Shown here in pieces: positions 20,032-28,965 of a stretch of DNA of 64,000 bases (position 1 is its first letter; each line of letters starts with the position of its first letter). This DNA is from JBBDYG01 sp040901765 (GTDB taxonomy: Bacteria; Planctomycetota; Planctomycetia; Pirellulales; Lacipirellulaceae): positions 1 to 64,000 of the forward strand of contig JBBDYG010000114.1 of NCBI GenBank assembly GCA_040901765.1, in the 5' to 3' direction. The translations under genes were made by a program, and so were the position numbers. The notes below the pieces were generated by a model that saw only the letters and a list, made by a program, of their open reading frames with translations, was not told where the DNA came from and did not search any database.

Positions 20032-20928
20032 TTACGCTTTCAAGGGTTTGCCCGTCTGAGGCCAGATGATGCGGCGGGCCTCGGCGGGAGTTGCAATTTC
20101 GCGGCCAACCTCGCGAGCAATGCGAATGATCTTCTCCACGAGCTCGGCGTTGCTACGGGCATACTCGCCGCGAGCTAGGAAAGGATTATCTTCCATTCCC
20201 ACTCGCACATGACCGCCCAGCAGGATGGCCATGGTTAGCACGCGCCACTGCTCTTCGGGGTCCATGCACGACGTATTGTAAAGAAAGCCCGTTGGCAAAT
20301 GGTCGTGCATGTACTGCATGGATTTCGAAGTCGGCGGCGTGTAGCACCCGCCTCGCCAGCCCAAGAAAAACGTGATCCAAACGGGCATACTGAGCAGCCC
20401 CTTCGCGATGAACCTTTGAGCATTCCACACGCCGCCATAGTGAAAGCACTCGCATTCCAGCGTCACGCCAAGCTCCCGGCTGAGCTTGCAATATTTTTCC
20501 AATTCGACGCGGTCGTGCAGTCCATACAACTCGACCGGCTCGCACCCCGGTTCATAATCGAAGCATTCATCGTGGGCGTTGAAGCAGGTAGAGATCATGT
20601 CCGGCTTGTGCGTCTTGATCAGCTCGACGCGCTGCGGAAATCGGCCGTTCGCGATGCCGTATTGGATGATGCAATCGACTTTGCTAGTGATATCGGTGGT
20701 CAGCTTCACCCAGCCAGGGATATCGAGGTCCGAGAGTTTGGTGCCGTCGGCCTGGATTTTCTTGTCGATAGTATATGGTCCATGGAGGTGGCAGATGCTG
20801 GCGCCGGCCTCCACGGCCCGGATGTACTCCCGGGCCACCTCGTCGTAGCCCTTGGGTGTTGGATTATAGGGGTTGCTCGGATAGGCCATCGTGGAATCGC
20901 ACGTGACCGTAATAATCAACTTCTCCAC
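20032..20928 (-). CDS. BKACE-family beta-keto acid cleavage enzyme
   Basis: 298 residues from GTG 20928, with AGGAG 8 nt upstream. The family (formerly DUF849, founding member 3-keto-5-aminohexanoate cleavage enzyme Kce) condenses a beta-keto acid with acetyl-CoA and cleaves it to acetoacetate plus a new CoA ester. The zinc ligands are visible: 'ASICHLHGP' (His47 and His49) and a C-terminal 'GHVRVGMEDNPFL' with the Glu ligand near residue 244. The substrate varies widely in the family and depends on pocket residues I cannot interpret here. It follows the Ldh-family gene by 56 bp and precedes the isomerase by 31 bp, so it is part of the same operon. This points to a pathway in which a hydroxy acid is oxidised to a beta-keto acid and then cleaved. 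Confidence 0.92.
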   Translation of the reverse strand: MEKLIITVTCDSTMAYPSNPYNPTPKGYDEVAREYIRAVEAGASICHLHGPYTIDKKIQADGTKLSDLDIPGWVKLTTDITSKVDCIIQYGIANGRFPQRVELIKTHKPDMISTCFNAHDECFDYEPGCEPVELYGLHDRVELEKYCKLSRELGVTLECECFHYGGVWNAQRFIAKGLLSMPVWITFFLGWRGGCYTPPTSKSMQYMHDHLPTGFLYNTSCMDPEEQWRVLTMAILLGGHVRVGMEDNPFLARGEYARSNAELVEKIIRIAREVGREIATPAEARRIIWPQTGKPLKA

Positions 20929-20984
20929 GGACGAGACTCCTAATGATCGTGTCGTGAGGGATCACTGGTGAGTTTGCTCAACGC

Positions 20985-22112
20985 TCAGCTTGCAGCGACG
21001 TCGGTAGGCACCGCATCGCCCGAGAACGCGTGCCGCTTCGGAGGCGCCCCGTTGCTCCCGCTGTCTGTCGGGCGAAGCATGTTCAATCGATCCGCAAGCG
21101 CTTGCAAGTCGTTCCATACTTGCGAGCAAACGGCGACGCCGGACAATCGACGACGCTGCGCCTCGCGAAATTCGATTTCCCCCGGCACAAAGATCTCATC
21201 AAATCCCGGCGCTGGGGGGCATGACTTAACGTGGGCCACCAATTCGGCGACTTGCTCGAAGTAGGCCTCCGGATCGACAAACTGTTCGACGTCGATCGCC
21301 ATCAAGAGAATGCCATCGCGAGCCGGCACTTTCTCCGCCCGACAACAACCGGCTCCCGAGAGAGCGCCGGCGACGATGTCGATCATCAACGCCATTCCGA
21401 AGCCCTTGTATCCCGCCGACCCGCCCAGCGGCAAAATGGCGCCGGCTGGAGGCCCGTAGAAGTCGCTGGGATCGTTGGAGGGGCAACCATCTGCGTCCAC
21501 GATCCAACCATCGGGAAGCTTGGCCCCACGCTGATGGTGGTCGCGGATTTTACCCTCGGGGGCCATGCTGGTGGCAACATCCAGCACGATCGGAAACTCG
21601 CCGTCCGAGGGGGCGGCAATCGAGAAGGGATTGGTGGCAATCCGCCGCTCGCGTCCGCCGAAGGGAACGACCGACTGCCCCCCACCGCCGGCGTTTACCA
21701 TCACGATGCCGATCATGCCCACCGCCGCGGCCTGTTGCGTGTAGGACGCCAGACGCCCGCTGTGATAACAGTTCCGCACGGTGACCGCCCCGACGCCGGC
21801 TCGGCGAGCCTTATCAATGGCGGCGTTCATTGCTTCAGTCGCCGCCACTTGACCAAAACCTCGGCAGCCATCGAATACGGCGCCGGCAAGGCTCTCGCGC
21901 AAGAGACGAGGCCGCGCATCGGGCAACAATTCGTTTTCGATAATTGCATTGCAGTATTGCGCGACGCGCATCACGCCGTGCGAATCGTGCCCCAGCAGGT
22001 TCGCTTCCAAGAGATGATCGGCCACGATTCTCGCATGCGAAGGCGGGGCCCCGGCGCGCTCGAAGATCGTGGTGATCAAGGACTGCAATTGTCCAACGGG
22101 AAGAGTCGGCAC
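20985..22112 (-). CDS. Ldh-family malate/lactate/ureidoglycolate-type dehydrogenase
   Basis: 375 residues from GTG 22112. This is the non-Rossmann 'Ldh_2' family of NAD(P)-dependent 2-hydroxy-acid dehydrogenases (L-malate, L-sulfolactate, ureidoglycolate, 2,3-diketogulonate). Signatures: 'GHDSHGVMRV' (41-50), the catalytic-His region 'VRNCYHSGRLASY' (His117), 'NPFSIAAP', the loop 'IVLDVATSM' and 'GSAGYKGFGMALMID'. The C-terminus is about 20 residues longer than usual and ends in a low-complexity tail. As first gene of the minus-strand operon it probably supplies the keto acid used by BKACE. A ureidoglycolate-lyase-like gene at 30.3 kb might suggest ureidoglycolate, but the two are in different operons, so I do not claim it. 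Confidence 0.9.
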   Translation of the reverse strand: MPTLPVGQLQSLITTIFERAGAPPSHARIVADHLLEANLLGHDSHGVMRVAQYCNAIIENELLPDARPRLLRESLAGAVFDGCRGFGQVAATEAMNAAIDKARRAGVGAVTVRNCYHSGRLASYTQQAAAVGMIGIVMVNAGGGGQSVVPFGGRERRIATNPFSIAAPSDGEFPIVLDVATSMAPEGKIRDHHQRGAKLPDGWIVDADGCPSNDPSDFYGPPAGAILPLGGSAGYKGFGMALMIDIVAGALSGAGCCRAEKVPARDGILLMAIDVEQFVDPEAYFEQVAELVAHVKSCPPAPGFDEIFVPGEIEFREAQRRRLSGVAVCSQVWNDLQALADRLNMLRPTDSGSNGAPPKRHAFSGDAVPTDVAAS

Positions 22113-22389
22113 AGGGTTATTTGCCTCGCACGAAATGGACGAACATCAGGGCGTTTTCACCGCCGCACCGCGAGCTAACGCGGTGGCTCGGGCAGCCCCT
22201 ATTCTAGACACTTTTGGTCGCCGCACAAGTTTTTGATTGCGCAGAAAATAATTTATAGCAATAAAAATCCGCTTTTGAAGCCCCCAACAGCACCCCGGTT
22301 TCACGCTAGGCTGGGGCATGAAATCAGCGAGTTTCTGGCCAAAAGCGAAGCGATATTCCCCCTATCGGCGAGTTCGCGCCCTTTCCAGC
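22113..22389 (-). promoter_or_regulatory. Upstream region of the Ldh/BKACE operon
   Basis: 277 bp, AT-rich in its middle. It contains TTATAGCAA at 22253-22261, read TTGCTATAA in the direction of the operon and about 140 bp before its start codon: a near-copy of the recurring TTGCTAAAA element. The rest, towards the DUF1501 stop at 22390, shows no gene. Confidence 0.45.
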
Positions 22390-23862
22390 TCACGCCAAAA
22401 TCGCTTCGATGACCCGACCATGCACATCGGTGAGCCGGAAATCACGCCCGTTGTAACGATAAGTTAGCCGCGTATGGTCGAGTCCGAGCAGGTGGAGCAG
22501 CGTCGCGTGGAAATCGTACATGCTGACCCGCTTCTCAACGGCGAAGTACCCGAGTTCATCGGTGGCGCCATAGGCAATTCCACCGCGGACCCCGCCGCCC
22601 GCTAACCACATCGTAAAGCCATAGGGGTTATGGTCGCGGCCATCACTTCCTTCGACAATGGGTGTTCGGCCGAACTCGGTACCCCACACGACGAGCGTGT
22701 CTTGCAGTAATCCGCGCTGTTTCAGGTCGCTCAACAGCGCCGCGACTGGCCGGTCAACTTCTGCGGCGTTGTTCGTGTGGCCTTTCCGCAGTTCGCCGTG
22801 CTGGTCCCATTTGTAGCTATGGCAGCACTGCACGAACCGCACCCCCCGCTCCACCAGGCGACGGGCTAGCAGACACTGTCGGCCAAAGTTGTCGGTCGGT
22901 TCCTGGCCGATTCCGTAGAGCTTCAAAGTCGCGGCCGATTCCGCGTCGACATCGAGGGTGTTGGGCGCTTCCATCTGCATGCGGAAGGCGAGCTCGAACG
23001 CCTCGATCCGAGCCTCAAGTCGTGAGTCGACGGCGGCATGGGCGGCGTGGCGCCGGTTCTGTGTTTGGATGAAGTCGAGTTGCTGCCGCTGCAAGTCGGT
23101 TGTCGGTTCGGCGGGAACGAGATTCCGAATCTTGGCCTCCTTCATCGATGTCTTGAAGTCACCGATCGCCGTTCCCTGGTATGCGGCAGGCAGGAATGCC
23201 GAGCCAAAGTTTTGCTGCGCTCCGTGCATCATGGGAGGCGAAATCGTGACGAACCCCGGCAGGTTTTGGTTTTCGCTGCCCAAACCGTACGTGACCCACG
23301 CCCCCATGCTGGGACGCGGGAATACGGCCGACCCCGTATGAAGCTGCAAAATCGCGCCGCCGTGGTCCACTTGCTCGACGTGCATTGAACGGATGAAGCA
23401 GATATCGTCAACCATCGAACCAACATGCGGGAAAAGATCACTTACCTCCAGGCCGCTCTCTCCATACCGCCGGAACCTCCACGGTGAGCGCATCAGGTTA
23501 CCCGTCTTACTGGCGAACTGGAGTGGCATGTCGAACGGTAATGGCTGACCGTCGAGTTGCGCGAGCTTCGGCTTGGGATCGAAGGTGTCAATGTGTGACA
23601 CGCCGCCGTGCATAAACAAAAAGATGATTCGCTTCACACGAGGCACGAAGTGAGAATCCCTCAACGCGAGTGGATTCCCCATCGAAGCGGACGCAGTGGC
23701 CGCTCGCCCGACGTCTTGAAGCAGACTGAGCAGCGCCACCTGGCCAAAACCGCACGCCGTGCTTCGCAACAAATCTCTCCGCGTGGGGCGCAAAAGGCCG
23801 GTGGGGGTCGCTGTTGTAGTCGGACTTAGCCGCACAGTCTCACTCCAAGTAAAGGAACTCAT
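22390..23862 (-). CDS. DUF1501 Tat-exported protein (pair 1)
   Basis: 490 residues from ATG 23862; an upstream TTG at 23913 would add 17 unlikely residues. The N-terminus has a twin-arginine signal ('TRRDLLRSTACGFGQVALLSLL'). The mature part is the DUF1501 domain, an alkaline-phosphatase/sulfatase-superfamily fold: 'IIFLFMHGGVSHIDTFDPKPKL', 'HVEQVDHGGAILQLHTGS', 'VWGTEFGRTP' followed by 'GRDHNPYGFTMWLAGGGVRGG', and 'HATLLHLLGLDH'. It overlaps the end of the DUF1549/DUF1553 gene by 23 bp, the near-universal planctomycete arrangement. The two are thought to act together outside the cytoplasmic membrane, probably in polymer breakdown, but no reaction is established. Confidence 0.93.
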   Translation of the reverse strand: MSSFTWSETVRLSPTTTATPTGLLRPTRRDLLRSTACGFGQVALLSLLQDVGRAATASASMGNPLALRDSHFVPRVKRIIFLFMHGGVSHIDTFDPKPKLAQLDGQPLPFDMPLQFASKTGNLMRSPWRFRRYGESGLEVSDLFPHVGSMVDDICFIRSMHVEQVDHGGAILQLHTGSAVFPRPSMGAWVTYGLGSENQNLPGFVTISPPMMHGAQQNFGSAFLPAAYQGTAIGDFKTSMKEAKIRNLVPAEPTTDLQRQQLDFIQTQNRRHAAHAAVDSRLEARIEAFELAFRMQMEAPNTLDVDAESAATLKLYGIGQEPTDNFGRQCLLARRLVERGVRFVQCCHSYKWDQHGELRKGHTNNAAEVDRPVAALLSDLKQRGLLQDTLVVWGTEFGRTPIVEGSDGRDHNPYGFTMWLAGGGVRGGIAYGATDELGYFAVEKRVSMYDFHATLLHLLGLDHTRLTYRYNGRDFRLTDVHGRVIEAILA

Positions 23863-26191
23863 TGGTGCAGAATAAGGCTTGGCAAAGCGCTCGCCATGCG
23901 AAGAAACTTGCAACTGTCTCGATCTTCACATCGCTCACACCCTCCTGCTGAAGTCGCGAAAATAGATCCTGGCGATCGGTACCTTCTGGAAATTGGGACG
24001 TGTAATCGGCCAAAAACCGCATTGCGTCGATTCGCTCCTCGTCGGTTGGGTTTCGCCCGAGCACACCGAAATAGAGCGTGGTTAGAGCCTCATCCGTTGA
24101 GTTCTGGGCTGAACTCTTAGCGACATTGTTCAACACCTGCATTGCGAGCGCTGCTGCTTGCTCCCGCGCGAACGGACTATTGAGCATGAAAAGCGCTTGT
24201 GGGGCGACGGTGGTCTCGCCACGCACAGGAGCCGGCTCTAATTCATTGGCCGCGTCAAACAGCTTCAGAGACTCTGGCCGCGAATTGCGTATCACCGGCA
24301 AATAAACGCTCCGGCGCGGGTGCTCGAACGGTGGGAACCGGTCCTTGCCGGAAATGTCCACCACAAACAATTCACGACTGGCGTCATTCGCCGTGAAGCC
24401 TTCGCTAAATAACGTGCCACCCTTCGTCAGATCGAGCCGCCCACTTACGGTGAGGATCGAGTCGCGAATTTCCTCTGCTGTAAGACGCCGTCGCGGCATC
24501 CGCCATAGCAAGACGTTTTCGGCATCGACTGACTTGGCTGCGGAATTCTCCAAGTGCGCCTGTTGATAGGTACTGGAAAGCACCACCATGCGATGCATCG
24601 TTTTCACTGACCAGCCACTTTCGACAAACCGTGTGGCGAGCCAGTCAAGCAAGTCGGGATGAGACGGCCTGGAGCCGAGCGTGCCGAAGTTGCCGGCGGT
24701 TTCGACCAGCCCTCGGCCGAAATGGTGCTGCCAAATTCGATTGACCATGACGCGCGCAGTTAGGGGATTGTGTGGGTCGGCGATCCAGCGCGCAAGCTCC
24801 AGACGACCGCTGCCCATGGTGTTGATCGGCGGATGATTTTCCCCCGCGACGATTTGCAAGAAGCGTCGCGGGGCTTCCGGGCCCAGCGCGCGGTAGTTTC
24901 CTCTCCGGTGGATCGCAAGATTTTTCGGATGTGGCAGGTCGCGAACCGCCATCACTTTCACTTCCTCGCCTGCGGGTCCCGCTATGGGGAATTCGACCCA
25001 CTTCGAATCGGGTAGGTCGTCAGCCATGACGTGCGTGCTTGTGAAGATACCGGCAAGCGAGTAATAGTCCGCGGTCGGAATCGGATCGAATTTATGGTCG
25101 TGACATCGGGCGCATCCGAGCGTCAGCCCCAAAAACGCAACGCCCACTGTGTGAAGTTGCTCATCGGCGATGTCGAGCAACATTTGCCGTTTGTCGCGCA
25201 TCACGACCGGTTTTGGACCCACCTGCAGAAAACCGGTCGCAACAACCTGGTCGTAGTCCGCTTTGCAGTCACCGGTTTTGGGGAGCAGGTCGCCCGCTAG
25301 CTGCTCGATCACGAACTGGTTGTATGGCTTGTCGGCATTGAACGAATCAATAACGTAATCGCGATATCGCCAGGCGTGAAGATAAGCGTTGTTTCCATCG
25401 TGGGCGGCCGATTCGCCGAAGCGTGCCACGTCGAGCCAATGTTGCCCCCACTTCTCGCCGTATCGCTCCGATGCCAGCAACCGATCGACGACGCGCTCCA
25501 ACGCGTCGGGCGTTTCGTCGCTGAGGAAATCACGCATCTCGTCGGGCGTCGTCGGCAAGCCGGTGAGGTCGTACGTCACACGGCGCAGCAGGGTCCGCTT
25601 GTCGGCGCGCGGAGCAGAACAAGTCCCGGCCGCTTCCAAGCGGGCGAGAATGAAATAGTCAATGGGTGAGCTCGGCCACGCGCGGGCATTTATTTCGGGT
25701 AGCGGCGGATCGCGAACCGGTTGAAACGCCCAGTACGAATTTTGCTCAGGTGTGAATTGGGTTTGAAGTGGATCATCACTCGGTTGCGCCATCCTGGAAG
25801 CCGGATCATACCCTGGCCAAACGGCGCCAGCGGCGACCCATTCTTCCAGAGCCGAGATCTCTTCCGGTGAAAGCCGGTCATCCGGCGGCATTTGCAGACT
25901 GCCGCGGCCTCGAACTAGTTCGATAACGCGGCTCTTCTCGAGATCTCCCGGCACAACGGCCGCCCCGGTCGCTCCCCCGCGAAAGAGTCCCTCCGCCGTA
26001 TCAAGTCGTAGATCCGATTCGTGCGTTTCGTCGCCGTGACATTCGACGCACTTCCCCATCAACAGCGGCCGGACCTTGCGTTCGAAATGATCGACCGCGG
26101 CCGGATCAGGCGCGTTGGATCTGGCGCCGCAGAGACCTGCAACCAATAACAATACTGCAGAGCGGAGGAGCAGGAGCTTGTTGAATGCCAC
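23840..26191 (-). CDS. PSD1/DUF1549/DUF1553 cytochrome-domain protein (pair 1)
   Basis: 783 residues with an N-terminal signal peptide ('LLLLRSAVLLLVAGLCGA'). Domain order: planctomycete cytochrome PSC1-type heme site 'GKCVECHGDE' (about residues 46-55) followed by the characteristic 'ESDLRLDTAEGLFRGG'; DUF1549 ('SPIDYFILARLEAAG', 'VTYDLTGLPTTPDEM', 'WLDVARFGES'); a second heme-like 'GCARCHDHKFDPIP'; and DUF1553 ('LARWIADPHNPLTARVMVNRIWQHHFGRGLVET', 'SSTYQQ'). It should be exported and bind at least one c-type heme. It is first in a two-gene operon with DUF1501. The biochemical role is unknown; these pairs are highly multiplied in Pirellulales. Confidence 0.94.
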   Translation of the reverse strand: MAFNKLLLLRSAVLLLVAGLCGARSNAPDPAAVDHFERKVRPLLMGKCVECHGDETHESDLRLDTAEGLFRGGATGAAVVPGDLEKSRVIELVRGRGSLQMPPDDRLSPEEISALEEWVAAGAVWPGYDPASRMAQPSDDPLQTQFTPEQNSYWAFQPVRDPPLPEINARAWPSSPIDYFILARLEAAGTCSAPRADKRTLLRRVTYDLTGLPTTPDEMRDFLSDETPDALERVVDRLLASERYGEKWGQHWLDVARFGESAAHDGNNAYLHAWRYRDYVIDSFNADKPYNQFVIEQLAGDLLPKTGDCKADYDQVVATGFLQVGPKPVVMRDKRQMLLDIADEQLHTVGVAFLGLTLGCARCHDHKFDPIPTADYYSLAGIFTSTHVMADDLPDSKWVEFPIAGPAGEEVKVMAVRDLPHPKNLAIHRRGNYRALGPEAPRRFLQIVAGENHPPINTMGSGRLELARWIADPHNPLTARVMVNRIWQHHFGRGLVETAGNFGTLGSRPSHPDLLDWLATRFVESGWSVKTMHRMVVLSSTYQQAHLENSAAKSVDAENVLLWRMPRRRLTAEEIRDSILTVSGRLDLTKGGTLFSEGFTANDASRELFVVDISGKDRFPPFEHPRRSVYLPVIRNSRPESLKLFDAANELEPAPVRGETTVAPQALFMLNSPFAREQAAALAMQVLNNVAKSSAQNSTDEALTTLYFGVLGRNPTDEERIDAMRFLADYTSQFPEGTDRQDLFSRLQQEGVSDVKIETVASFFAWRALCQALFCTNEFLYLE

Positions 26192-26508
26192 AACTCATCC
26201 TCACCTTAAGGTCTCGCACCGGCATTCTCCTTCCACCGAGCGAGAAAGGAGTTTTTAGCAACAAAAGATAGTCTAACCATGCTAATTGCAGCAGTCCACT
26301 ACGGGCCCGCGCGTCGGGGCCCTAAGCCAATCGTCGGTCCACCACGATTTTCCACAAAAAACCGCCTCCGAATTGATTCCAGACGCTAGTATCGAAAGCT
26401 GGGTTTTGATACGATCAATAGTGTTATTTGTTACTAAAAGATAATTCCTTCGGCCCGCCCCGGTAGTCCCTCTGGTCGGCGTTTCCATTCACGTCAGGTG
26501 GTCGGATC
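26192..26508. promoter_or_regulatory. Divergent promoter region between PSD1 pair 1 and the GH116-like gene
   Basis: 317 bp. Two copies of the recurring element point outwards: TTTTAGCAA at 26253-26261 (TTGCTAAAA towards PSD1, 61 bp before its ATG) and TTACTAAAA at 26431-26439 (towards the glycosidase, 69 bp before its ATG). TACGATCAATA at 26410-26420, ahead of the second copy, is also found at 34897-34907 ahead of another copy. No ORF of interest lies between them. Confidence 0.5.
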
Positions 26509-28965
26509 ATGAATCGGAACCAAACAGCGCGAAGCGTTCTCTTGTTTGCCTTGACGCTATGGAGTGCACAGTTGTGCTTCGCAACTTCGATCGAAGAGGG
26601 CCGATTTTTCCCTGCCGGCTTGCTTCACGCCGACTGGCAAGAGTTTGATTGCGAAGGCTACGCCCACCCGGTGACCGGCGTGATTTACCGAGGTAAGCCT
26701 CGCCCAACCTGTGGCATGCCGCTGGGCGGGATTGACACCGGTTGCCTCGACATCGAAACCAATGGCCTACTCGGTTATTCCACTATCTTTAACCATTTGG
26801 TGAACCCTCGGCTTCTATACAACGTGCCATTCTTGGGGCTGAGCGTGGGCGGGGAAGCTCGCGTGTTGGCGAGCAACGCCCAGGGTAAGCAGGATCGGCC
26901 AGTGTCGAGAGAAACGGCAGTTTTTCCGCCGCTCGATTACAGTCCCGCCTTTTTCGACACGGGGCTGCGGGGCGTCAAGTTCGCCAACTCGATCGACTAT
27001 TTCGGACACTACCCCGTGCTCGACATGGAGTTCGATACCGACCTGCCGGTGCATGTCGGCATGCGCGCATGGTCGCCGATGTTGCCCGGCGACACGCGAA
27101 CATCGCTTCTGCCAGGCATCGTGTTTGAGTTCCGCTTGAGGAACCCCACGGACGAACCTCGACAAGGCACGCTTGTCTTTAGTTTTCCTGGTTACGATTC
27201 TCCGAACCAGAAACAAGTGACAAACGTCCGACAGCAAATCGACGGCGAATTGCATGGGGTCAAGGTCGCCACCGACACCAAAGGCGACGCGCGCGAGCGG
27301 GGCTACGTGCTCGCCTCAATGAATGCGAGCGGAATCCGCGTTGGTGGACCGTTGGGCGTCGACGGGCGGGCCTGGAATTCGATCGAAGCGAGACTGCCGG
27401 CAACCAGTGAGACCGACTCCGGCGCAACGCTGGCAATCGATTTCAAGCTCCAGCCGGATGAATCGCTCGTTCGGCGCGTCGTACTGGCGTGGCACGCGCC
27501 GTACTGGGCTTCGGGCGGGTCCCCGCAGGCTGAGAGTCAACGCGCCTTCACCCATATGTACGCCAAGCACTATGCAAGTGCCGAGGAAGCGGCGAATTAC
27601 CTGGCGAAGAACCACGAGCAGCTTCTGAAGCGCGTCATCGCCTGGCAAGACGAGATCTATGGCGATCGGCAAATTCCCGGCTGGCTGGCCGATTGCCTGA
27701 TCAACAATCTTCACCTAATCACCGAGACGAGCGTTTGGGGACAGGGGAAAGGCCCACTCGATCAGTTCGGCGAAGAATACGGTCTCTTCGCGCTCAATGA
27801 ATGCCCGCGGGGATGTCCTCAACTTGAGTGCATCCCCTGCAGTTTCTATGGCAATATGCCGATTGTCTACTTCTTTCCCGACGCGGCCTTGTCAACTCTG
27901 CGCGGATATCGGGAATATCAATTCGCCGATGGCCGGCCTCCCTGGATTTTCGGCGGCTATACGGCCAGCGACGAACAGAACAAGGACCCGTATGACTTGG
28001 CTGCACCGGACAAGGGATATCAAACGGTCCTCAATGCGGCATGTTACATCGTCATGGCTGACCGCTTGTGGCGGGCAACTGGCGATGAATCGATCCCTCG
28101 TGAATTCTACGAATCACTAAAGAGGGCAAACAATTTTGCCATGAACTTGCGCCCCAAGTTTGGACTCTCGCAAGTCGTGTCGATGCCCAAACCAGGCACC
28201 GACGGTGGCGGCTTGGGCGACACCGAATGGTTTGAAGCGCCGGAACCGGGCTGGAAAGGATATGTAACTCACGCCGGTGGAGTCCGCATGGCGCAGATCC
28301 AGATCATGAAGCGGATGGCTGAGACGGTAGGCGATGCCGAGTATGTCGAGAAGTGCGACGCCTGGTTGAACGCCGGCGGCGATGTATTGGAGAATGTCCT
28401 TTGGAACGGCCAATACTACCTCAACTTTAGCGACCCCGAAACGAAGCAAAGGTCGGACCTTATCTTCGGCTATCAACTCGATGGCGAATGGATCGCCGAT
28501 GTTCATGGCGTGCCGGGGGTGTTTCCAAAAAATCGGATCGACACGACGCTGGCGACGATTCGCGGGGCCAACTGCAAGCTCAGCCAAACCGGCGCCACCA
28601 ATTACGCCAACCCCGACGGTTCGCCGGCCAAGGTGGGCGGCTACGGCACCTACGGCTATTTTCCTCCCGAGTTGATGATGCTCGCAATGAATTACATCTA
28701 CGAAGGTGAGGAAGAGTTCGGCATTGATCTGTTGCGGCGCTGCATGGAAAATGTCACCTGCACCTGGGGTTACACTTGGGACGCCCCCAACACGATTCGT
28801 GGTGATATGGACACCGGCCAGCGGCACTTCGGCGCGGATTACTACCAAAACATGATGCTCTGGTTCCTGCCCGCTGCGCTTGCAAAACAGGATATGACCG
28901 GCCCCCTGCAAGAAGGCGGTTTGGTAAATCGCGTCATCCGAGCGGCCCGCGGGGAGACACGCTGA
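26509..28965 (+). CDS. GH116-like (GBA2/DUF608) secreted glycoside hydrolase
   Basis: 818 residues with a signal peptide (residues 1-25, 'SVLLFALTLWSAQLCFA'). The N-terminal beta-domain carries the family opener 'CGMPLGGIDTGCLDIETNG' (68-86). The C-terminal (alpha/alpha)6 catalytic domain includes 'FALNECPRGCPQLECI' with a candidate nucleophile Glu431, a candidate acid/base in 'TEWFEAPEPGWKGYVTHAGG' (Glu573 or Glu576), and a closing 'GADYYQNMMLWFLPAALA'. GH116 enzymes are retaining beta-glucosidases, beta-xylosidases or glucosylceramidases. This sequence is divergent from the classical EGxxYxMYNTYDVHFY motif, so the substrate is open. The stop overlaps the PQQ-propeller start by 1 bp. A paralogue starts at 62106. 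Confidence 0.85.
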   Translation: MNRNQTARSVLLFALTLWSAQLCFATSIEEGRFFPAGLLHADWQEFDCEGYAHPVTGVIYRGKPRPTCGMPLGGIDTGCLDIETNGLLGYSTIFNHLVNPRLLYNVPFLGLSVGGEARVLASNAQGKQDRPVSRETAVFPPLDYSPAFFDTGLRGVKFANSIDYFGHYPVLDMEFDTDLPVHVGMRAWSPMLPGDTRTSLLPGIVFEFRLRNPTDEPRQGTLVFSFPGYDSPNQKQVTNVRQQIDGELHGVKVATDTKGDARERGYVLASMNASGIRVGGPLGVDGRAWNSIEARLPATSETDSGATLAIDFKLQPDESLVRRVVLAWHAPYWASGGSPQAESQRAFTHMYAKHYASAEEAANYLAKNHEQLLKRVIAWQDEIYGDRQIPGWLADCLINNLHLITETSVWGQGKGPLDQFGEEYGLFALNECPRGCPQLECIPCSFYGNMPIVYFFPDAALSTLRGYREYQFADGRPPWIFGGYTASDEQNKDPYDLAAPDKGYQTVLNAACYIVMADRLWRATGDESIPREFYESLKRANNFAMNLRPKFGLSQVVSMPKPGTDGGGLGDTEWFEAPEPGWKGYVTHAGGVRMAQIQIMKRMAETVGDAEYVEKCDAWLNAGGDVLENVLWNGQYYLNFSDPETKQRSDLIFGYQLDGEWIADVHGVPGVFPKNRIDTTLATIRGANCKLSQTGATNYANPDGSPAKVGGYGTYGYFPPELMMLAMNYIYEGEEEFGIDLLRRCMENVTCTWGYTWDAPNTIRGDMDTGQRHFGADYYQNMMLWFLPAALAKQDMTGPLQEGGLVNRVIRAARGETR

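Noticed and set aside
21231..22178. 315-codon plus-strand frame
   Set aside because: It is antisense to the Ldh-family gene, whose family motifs are unmistakable.
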